Assembly (NCBI GenBank): GCA_029783825.1
Contig: JAREIK010018712.1
Coordinates: forward strand, 62,001 to 126,000
Origin: Sapria himalayana
Lineage: Eukaryota; Streptophyta; Magnoliopsida; Malpighiales; Rafflesiaceae
Reading direction: 5' to 3'
DNA length: 64,000 bases
Part shown: piece after piece, positions 59,117-64,000 of the stretch
Numbering within the stretch: the stretch's first letter is position 1
How the letters are laid out: every line of letters begins with the position of its first letter
The notes under the pieces: model-generated
The model's database searches: none
Seen by the model: only the letters and a program-made list of their open reading frames with translations
Told to the model about the DNA's origin: nothing
Program-made: the position numbers and the translations under genes

Positions 59117-60683
59117 TAGTTATTAAAGGCAAGTCTCAAGCAATAGGCCTAGGAAAAAGTGCCTCACCTTCATCTAGAGGGGCCTCAGGCATCCTCTCCC
59201 CACAAAATATATTATTCCTAAAACCCTTCTCCCACAAATTAATTATTCTCAAAGATGTAAAATTCTTTCTAGTTGTATCTCTATAATGGCTCACACTTCT
59301 GAGTATAATAGGTCAAATAATTTATTACTCAAACCCAACTAATGTGCAAGATAGAAAATTCTAATCGACTTTCCTAACATACCTCACACCCTAAAATATA
59401 AATACCCTTAAAACTAAAGTGAAGTATTCATAACTTGATCAGTAATAAGTAATCAAATTTAAAATACACAAATAAATAATGAAACACACTTAAACATCTA
59501 AAAGGTATTTTACTATAGATGAGAAAATATATAATCTACTATGTTTAATTACAAATGAAGTATTTCTCTGAATATCTCAACCACAATAAATAAAAATAAA
59601 AATAAAGTCAAGATTAAGTTGTTCAAAAGATAACTCACAAAAGATAAATCAATAAACAACTAAGAGTAAGGATGACACCAAAAAATGATAAATATTCAAA
59701 TTGAATATTGATGAGAAAATATACAATCTACTATGTTTAATCACAAATAAAGTATTTCATAGAATATTTCAATCTTAAATAAATAAAAATAAAACAAGAT
59801 TAAGTTGTTCAAAAAATAACTAACAAAAAATAAATCAATAGTAGAGGTGTCAAACGAGACTTGTCGGGCCGGCCCGGCCATTTTTTTTGAGCACACCCGT
59901 GCTTTTGTGCAGGGCCAGTCACGGTTACTATACCGTGTCGTGCCTGGCCTGACACGGTTTGTTCCAGCCATGCCCGGTATTGCCCGGCAACACGACGATA
60001 AAAGTACTGTTTTGTGTAAGGCTCGTACGGGCCTGGTTAGAAAAAATAATTTTTTTATTTTTAAAAATTTAAAGTTTTGTATATTAAAGAATAAACTATA
60101 TATAAAATATATTATATTATATAAAGATAATGTTTAAATATTTAAATTTGTAACTTGAAAATTGTTAAAATTTAATAAATTATAAAGTTTAAATTTTTTT
60201 ATTAAAAATTTAATAAATTACAAAGTTTAAATTGATAAATTGAAAATTATTAAAAATAAGTAAATGTAACTTGAAAATAATAATAAAGTTTAAATTTTTT
60301 TATTAATTTTTAATAAATTTAGATTATAATTTATTATAATTAAATTATAGAGTTTTAATTTTTAAATACAAAAATAAATTAAACAAAAAATTTTGTTAAA
60401 ATTACAAAATCATAAAAACAAAAGCAAACCAAATATCTAATCTACCAATAGATACCGAACCAAAGTAAATACAACGTTACGTAAATAAAAAAATATACAA
60501 TCAATACAAAACAAAATATCGAAATCAAAAAACAAATCAAAAATAAATCACACAAAGCATCAACAGTGTCTGTGACCGTGAGGCATCAAGAATCAAAATC
60601 AAGTGGAAATGACAAATGACATGTGGCATGGCGTGGCATTGGCAACTGGCATCTGGCAACGGGTAGGAGAAAAGGAAATCACG

Positions 60684-62565
60684 TCAATCGTCAATCGGCA
60701 TATCATGAACATTATCAACCGTAACATCAAAATCACTATCATATGAATCATCATCATCAGCAATCAACTCCTCCGCTTTTGCAGCAGATACAATCCATGT
60801 CCCAGCTCCAGCACAATCCTAAATGCTAAACTTTGAATCATCTAATCCTTCAAACAAGTCAATGCATCAATAATAATAGTACGTAATCTTAATATCCTAT
60901 CCGAAATCACATTCACTACAATAGAAAAAATAGACTCTAATACTACGTTCGACACCGGATGAGTCAGTAGATCCCGTGTCATCCTATATAGTACGGAAAG
61001 GTGGACTCATATGATTTTCACCATTGTAATATATCAAGATTCTTAATATCATAATGTGATAAATTGAGCAGTAATCGGTATCTAAGTGCCGAGAAAGCTC
61101 GCTCATATGTGATGGTTCACCCTGTCGTTTCCCCTCGCTAACTGAATAAAAAAATCATCTCCGAAAAAGGTACCCATGTTCGTAATCACAGTCTCACTGC
61201 TATTACTATCATACCTAGTATCGTAGTATGTGAACAGGTCAGTCAACTTCTCGTGAATGAACCCTTCAGGTGGGTCTTCCAGGTTCATGCACGAGAAAAT
61301 ATAAATCAGTGTATTATCTACCTCTTCCACCTTAACCTTAGGGTCCATTCATGCAGCGAGACAATAAAGAAATGAAATGGTGGACCAATACTTTAAGTAT
61401 TTGGTTTTCATCTCTGTAACCATATAGCTAAGTGTCGGGTCATCTCGATACTTCATAAACATGCTACTAATATTACATATGCACCTGAGTACAATGCAAG
61501 TCGTGAGAATATAAACCGACGAGCACATGTTCGGCGTATCATAAAAAATCTTTAAGAATTTTATAAATAAAATTTTTGAAGTCCAGTCAGTGTCGTCAAT
61601 AATAAGTTCGTCACTCTTACTATTGACGTAGTCGGATATCACGTGTTCGTATCTAACACATAACTCCAAAATCAGGTACGTGTAATTCCAATGATGTCTC
61701 ACATCCAATTGAAATTTTTTCTTCTTAAGATTCGCTGACAAATAGAGACTACCAAATTCTTGTTATCTATAAGGAGTACAAATATATTTTAGTGCATTTC
61801 GTATATTATCCAATGCGGGGGGACACACCTTCATACCCACTCGTACAATCAGATTAATCACGTGAGATATGCATCTGACATGAAAGATCTCTCCTAATGG
61901 TACGTCTTTAATATTCCTAATAAACATGTTAATAACTACTCCATTATTAGATACATTATCGAATATGATACTAAAAATTTTATTTTAAATTTTATATTCT
62001 CTAAAGATTTTCAACAAACATTCAAAAATGACCGGGTCATCATAGATTGGAGAATCTCAAAGAATCCTAAAATTTTTTTATTCATTATCCAGTTAGAATC
62101 TACATGGTGGCCGGTGAAACATGCATAATATGATTCATCGCGACTTGTCTAGATATCAAACGTCACGAACACCACTCCACTATATGTCATAAATTCATTA
62201 AATATTTTTTGTTTTTCTAACTAATACAAATTTAGGAATCCTACGATAAACAAACTAAAAATATGTCTGCATGATGCGCACTACCCTTGGATCTTCCAAA
62301 AATCTAATCGGAAGACTGATCAATGTGATAAGTCTGGTCATGCATTTCCTACCCAACTCGTTGCGGTATATGAAAGGAGTAAATTTTGAGACTGAACTGG
62401 ATCCAATCTTAAAAAATACAGTGCTAAGTTAGATTTGCCTAGGATCTAATGCATCATGTTTTATGGTGCATAATTCGACATATCTCTTAAGGAGCCTAGT
62501 CTCAAATAAACTTTTACAAGTTAAAGTTCTCATACAATATTTGCACCATACTATTTCTTCTGCCT
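60684..62565 (-). pseudogene. hAT transposase relic, copy 6
   Basis: BED finger with CKYCMRTLTC near 62553-62520. The in-frame TAA shared with copies 1-3 is at 62431-62429. The core is broken. Open segments: 61741-61349 (LDVRHHWNYTYLIL, then YEHVISDYVNSKSDELIIDD) and 61348-61103 (MDPKVKVEEVDNTLIYIFSC, IHEKLTDLFTYYDTR). The frame ends PIDD-stop at 60684. Intermediate in decay between copy 2 and the old copies. Confidence 0.9.
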
Positions 62566-63137
62566 CACCCCTAACATTTTTTTTGTTTTATTATATTAAA
62601 ATGAGTTCAAACTACAAAAATTCTCCTAGTTTTTTATTTTTTAGAAATTTGGGTTAAGACAACTGGAGAAACCAAAGTTTCAACAACCTCAATCTCTGTG
62701 TAAGATTTTCATTTTTTAAATTTAAATATATTTCATTAGTATTAATCATTTTTTAGGATTTTTGTTAAACAGAAGGTAGAGACTAGATGATATATTTTAG
62801 ATTTTCGGATTAGAGAAAAAGACTAGAGAGAGAGAAAGTAAACAAAAAAACTTAAAATACATGATAAAACAGTGAAGTAGATCATGTTAACGGTACACCA
62901 CAGTCTAGTTCAAAATCACAAACCCGAGTTGATAGTCCCGAAAAACCAAGCCGAATGACGAAATCCCGAGTCTCGAGTTAGAGAAGAGCAAAAGTTTTGA
63001 GAGAGTGAGATCTGAGAATAATATTTATGAAAAACATAAATGTTATAAAGATGTGGAAAAAATTTTATAGATTAAAGGAAAAAAAATTATTTTAAAAATG
63101 TATTTTTTATGTTTTTTTTTAAATTTTATTGAATTTT

Positions 63138-63176
63138 AGAGGGCAGAATCATGAGGGCCGTCAGACTCTGCCCTCT
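63138..63176. other. subterminal hairpin of hAT copy 6
   Basis: AGAGGGCAGAATC and GACTCTGCCCTCT form a 13-bp stem with one mismatch around a 13-base loop (loop ATGAGGGCCGTCA versus ATGAGGGCCGTTG in copy 1). The third stem pair is A-T here and G-C in copy 1. Confidence 0.8.
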
Positions 63177-64000
63177 AGCCTTTGGAGGCAAAATCCAATG
63201 GCTGATATTCAATTTTTTTTCGTTGGAGGGGATTCGGGTCGGGCGGGACCACGGGTCAGGTCGGAGTGGACCCATGCCCGCACGTTTTCCTTTCCCTATT
63301 TGAACCGTATGGCGCTGGCTGGCGTGGTGATGGGGTGTGTTGGGCATTAGGGAGTGGGGACGTGGGGTGCGGGTCTGTGGGACATGTCCCATGCCGGCGA
63401 GCCGTGCCACGAGCCACCGAACCATGCCGACGGGCCGTGCCACTAGCCACCGAACTATGTCGGGTCAGGCAAGCATGAATCCCGATTGGCCTCAGCACAT
63501 CACGGCACGAGACGATTGGTGCCATGGCCGAGCACGACACTGGCCCAGGCAGGGAAAATTCTCGTGTCGGGCCGCCAAATCATGTCGTGCCTCATGCCGG
63601 AATGAGCCGACTCAGCCTGGTTGACACCTCTAACAAATAAAATAACTAAGAATAAGTATAACACTAAAAAATAATAAAAATTCAAACTGAATATTATCAT
63701 AACTAATAACTTTTAAATATTTATTATTTACTATAATAATAATTAAAGAATACAAAAAATAATACGATTATTAATAATATATATATTAGCTCATGTATCA
63801 ATAAAAAATCTTAAGTACAAAAATGAGTAAAATAACCAATGATACTATACAAGAAAAATATTACTATTTTAGAGAGGAGTTTTGTATATTCATCTCTAAT
63901 AAGTATAAGTATCAATATGTATGAATTTTATGTGAACCCGTTGATGGCTTTAGAAATATTGCATAAATCTCTTGGTCTCCTTTCTAGAAATAATATCCAA

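Larger units (their letters stand above)
59842..63632 (-). mobile_element. hAT transposon copy 6 (TAGAGGTGTCAA family)
   Basis: Left end TAGAGGTGTCAAACGAGAC, right end GGTTGACACCTCTA. Flanks ATCAATAG and ACAAATAA agree at 5 of 8 positions; comparison with unit copies at 58726 and 59649 shows the insertion is between ATCAATA and the following ACAACTAAG, consistent with a decayed duplication. 3791 bp. Same orientation as the other five copies. It has ~120 bp (about 60545-60680) between the left arm and the transposase end not present in copies 1 and 2. Confidence 0.92.
59117..64000 (+). repeat. tandem duplication, unit B, interrupted by hAT copy 6
   Basis: Unit B runs 59117-59841 and continues at 63633-64000 after the hAT insertion; it runs off the window edge. 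Within it, 59706-59841 repeats 59517-59657 (GATGAGAAAATATA.AATCTACTATGTTTAAT...), so a second, smaller duplication occurred. No coding potential. Confidence 0.85.

Noticed and set aside
1..64000. A bacterial-type operon, defence island or phage
   Set aside because: No ribosome-binding-site-led gene runs; introns with GT/AG borders, plant LTR retrotransposons and hAT elements show a plant nuclear genome.

Overview
The window is nuclear DNA of a flowering plant. It is AT-rich, contains one spliced host gene, and is otherwise filled with decayed and nested transposable elements of plant type: Ty1/copia, Ty3/gypsy of Athila-like and chromovirus-like kinds, and several hAT lineages. I see no bacterial or organellar organisation, no CRISPR array, no rRNA and no convincing tRNA. 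The species cannot be determined from the sequence alone.

Host gene. Seven minus-strand exons between 34738 and 19090 join in frame into the last ~192 residues of UTP25 (U3 snoRNA-associated protein 25, also called digestive-organ-expansion factor), a nucleolar ribosome-biogenesis protein. All joins have GT/AG borders, phases agree, and no stop interrupts the frame before the natural terminator. Most of the protein (N-terminal ~three quarters) is not found here. The intron between the first two visible exons is 14.3 kb and holds two full-length hAT transposons, one of which carries a third, short hAT insert.

Region 1-19 kb: a complete but decayed copia element on the minus strand (603-4824, 5-bp target duplication), an older hAT transposase relic (about 5.7-8.1 kb), an Athila-like pol relic (8.99-10.7 kb, plus), two truncated copia gag relics (12.3-13.6 kb and 15.8-16.9 kb, plus), a solo hAT end (14880) and a ~270-bp tandem repeat (17.95-18.57 kb).

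Region 36-40.4 kb: a small element with an 8-bp target duplication carrying a GC-rich minisatellite (36323-37154), a plus-strand hAT relic (37.5-38.5 kb) and a 429-bp non-autonomous hAT copy (39919-40347).

Region 40.4-57.1 kb: one chromovirus-like Ty3/gypsy element (LTRs 40398-44375 and 56728-57139) split by three hAT insertions. One is in the 5' LTR, one inside the RNase H region (46922-51035) and one 81 bp further on (51116-55204). Removing them on paper restores the order gag, RT, RNase H, integrase, chromodomain-like tail.

Region 57.1-64 kb: an AT-rich tandem duplication whose second unit is interrupted by a sixth hAT copy (59842-63632).

The six related hAT copies share the terminal inverted repeat TAGAGGTGTCAA, GC-rich subterminal arms and a BED-finger transposase, and all lie in the same orientation. 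Four of six carry the same in-frame TAA between the BED finger and the catalytic core, where the other two have CAA. A hairpin near the transposase-proximal end shows one compensatory base-pair change between copies. I find no new defence or regulatory system; these TE-family features and the interrupted UTP25 gene are the most interesting content.
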